A DNA stretch of 64,000 nucleotides. Source: an uncultured Coprococcus sp. Its GTDB lineage: Bacteria; Bacillota; Clostridia; Lachnospirales; Lachnospiraceae. Positions 63,788-64,000 of this stretch are shown here, one piece after another. The position numbers and the translations under genes are program-made. Below the pieces are notes generated by a model. The model made no database searches, was not told where the DNA came from, and saw only the letters and a program-made list of their open reading frames with translations. Where the stretch lies: NCBI GenBank assembly GCA_947626675.1, contig CANQTC010000010.1:26794-90793 (forward strand), given 5' to 3'. Position 1 is the first letter of the stretch; each line of letters starts with the position of its first letter.

Positions 63788-64000
63788 TGTCAAGATTTAG
63801 TACAAATTAAAATGGGAGATTTCTCATAATTAACTCGCTTTCTTCTGTATTCCATCATCGGATACAGATAGATATAGATTTTCGAATTCATTTGGAGACA
63901 TATAGTTGTTATGGCTATGAATTCTAATAGTGTTGTAAAAGGTTTCGATATACTCGAAAACAAGGCGATAAGCCTGCCTGTAATTCATGATACTGAACCT
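63788..64000 (-). mobile_element. IS3-family insertion sequence, right end, running off the window
   Basis: The transposase 3' end (63830-64000) is followed by a short non-coding end. TGTCAAGATTTAGTACA at 63788-63804 looks like the terminal inverted repeat, with its TG at the boundary. Only one end is visible, so neither the length nor the target duplication can be read. Confidence 0.75.
63830..64000 (-). CDS. IS3-family (IS150-like) transposase OrfB, C-terminal fragment
   Basis: The minus-strand frame is open from the right edge to TAA at 63832-63830, 56 codons without a start in the window. The translation includes [20 protein letters not shown] and [13 protein letters not shown]. This is the well-known C-terminal end of IS3/IS150-group DDE transposases, after the catalytic core. 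The rest of the gene lies beyond the window. Confidence 0.88.
   Translation of the reverse strand, partial: RFSIMNYRQAYRLVFEYIETFYNTIRIHSHNNYMSPNEFENLYLSVSDDGIQKKAS

Overview
The window is a low-G+C, Gram-positive, anaerobic Clostridia-type chromosome segment, most likely from a Lachnospiraceae gut bacterium. The evidence is an [FeFe] hydrogenase with the maturase HydE, a DnaD/DnaI-type primosome, strong AGGAGG ribosome sites with several TTG/GTG starts, an L10 leader and a HrcA/CIRCE site. Polysaccharide and cell-wall enzymes also fit that group. No species can be named from the sequence alone. I found no tRNA, rRNA, prophage or CRISPR array.

Left part (1-16936): the end of a membrane-protein/sensor-kinase unit, a DUF3793-flavodoxin pair, and an SbcD/SbcC-like pair (YhaO/YhaN type). 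These are followed by a leftward primosome operon (dnaD, dnaI-like, prs) and murC, whose intergenic region carries tandem DnaA boxes. Next come a YwaF-type membrane protein, a group B-type [FeFe] hydrogenase with small neighbours, and an acyl-CoA synthetase/thioesterase pair.

Central part (16937-29335): the most striking block. A promoter and a cobalamin riboswitch, with a visible antiterminator/terminator, precede a large secreted protein. That protein combines a transcobalamin-like DUF4430 domain, an alpha/alpha-barrel of the intrinsic-factor/prenyltransferase type and Fn3 domains, and its gene is interrupted near the 3' end by an in-frame TGA. A membrane-anchored DUF4430 protein, an EcfT subunit and a 932-residue polypeptide fusing two EcfA ATPases to an S component follow in the same direction. 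I read this as a surface corrinoid-capture system feeding a dedicated ECF transporter. A YkgJ-HydE-TrpF unit lies downstream.

Accessory part (29400-47490): a PD-(D/E)XK transposase-like gene whose start codon looks lost, a TetR regulator divergent from a flavodoxin/HXXEE pair with a small MITE-like insert between them, DegV, a GH2 beta-mannosidase and a CIRCE-controlled Hsp20. It continues with an lrgAB-trxB-trxA operon whose reductase lacks the usual NADPH motifs, panD, a hydrolase-methyltransferase fusion followed by a GH25 protein, a sugar-sensor-GGDEF protein, a GH13 amylase, a lipoprotein and an amidase.

Right part (47500-61430): the rplJL, rpoBC, rpsL-rpsG-fusA and tuf blocks, each with its own promoter; rplJL also has an L10 leader with attenuator. 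After tuf the composition turns visibly more A+T-rich, with an unknown small protein, an HD-domain phosphohydrolase and the end of an IS3-family element at the right edge, which suggests acquired DNA.
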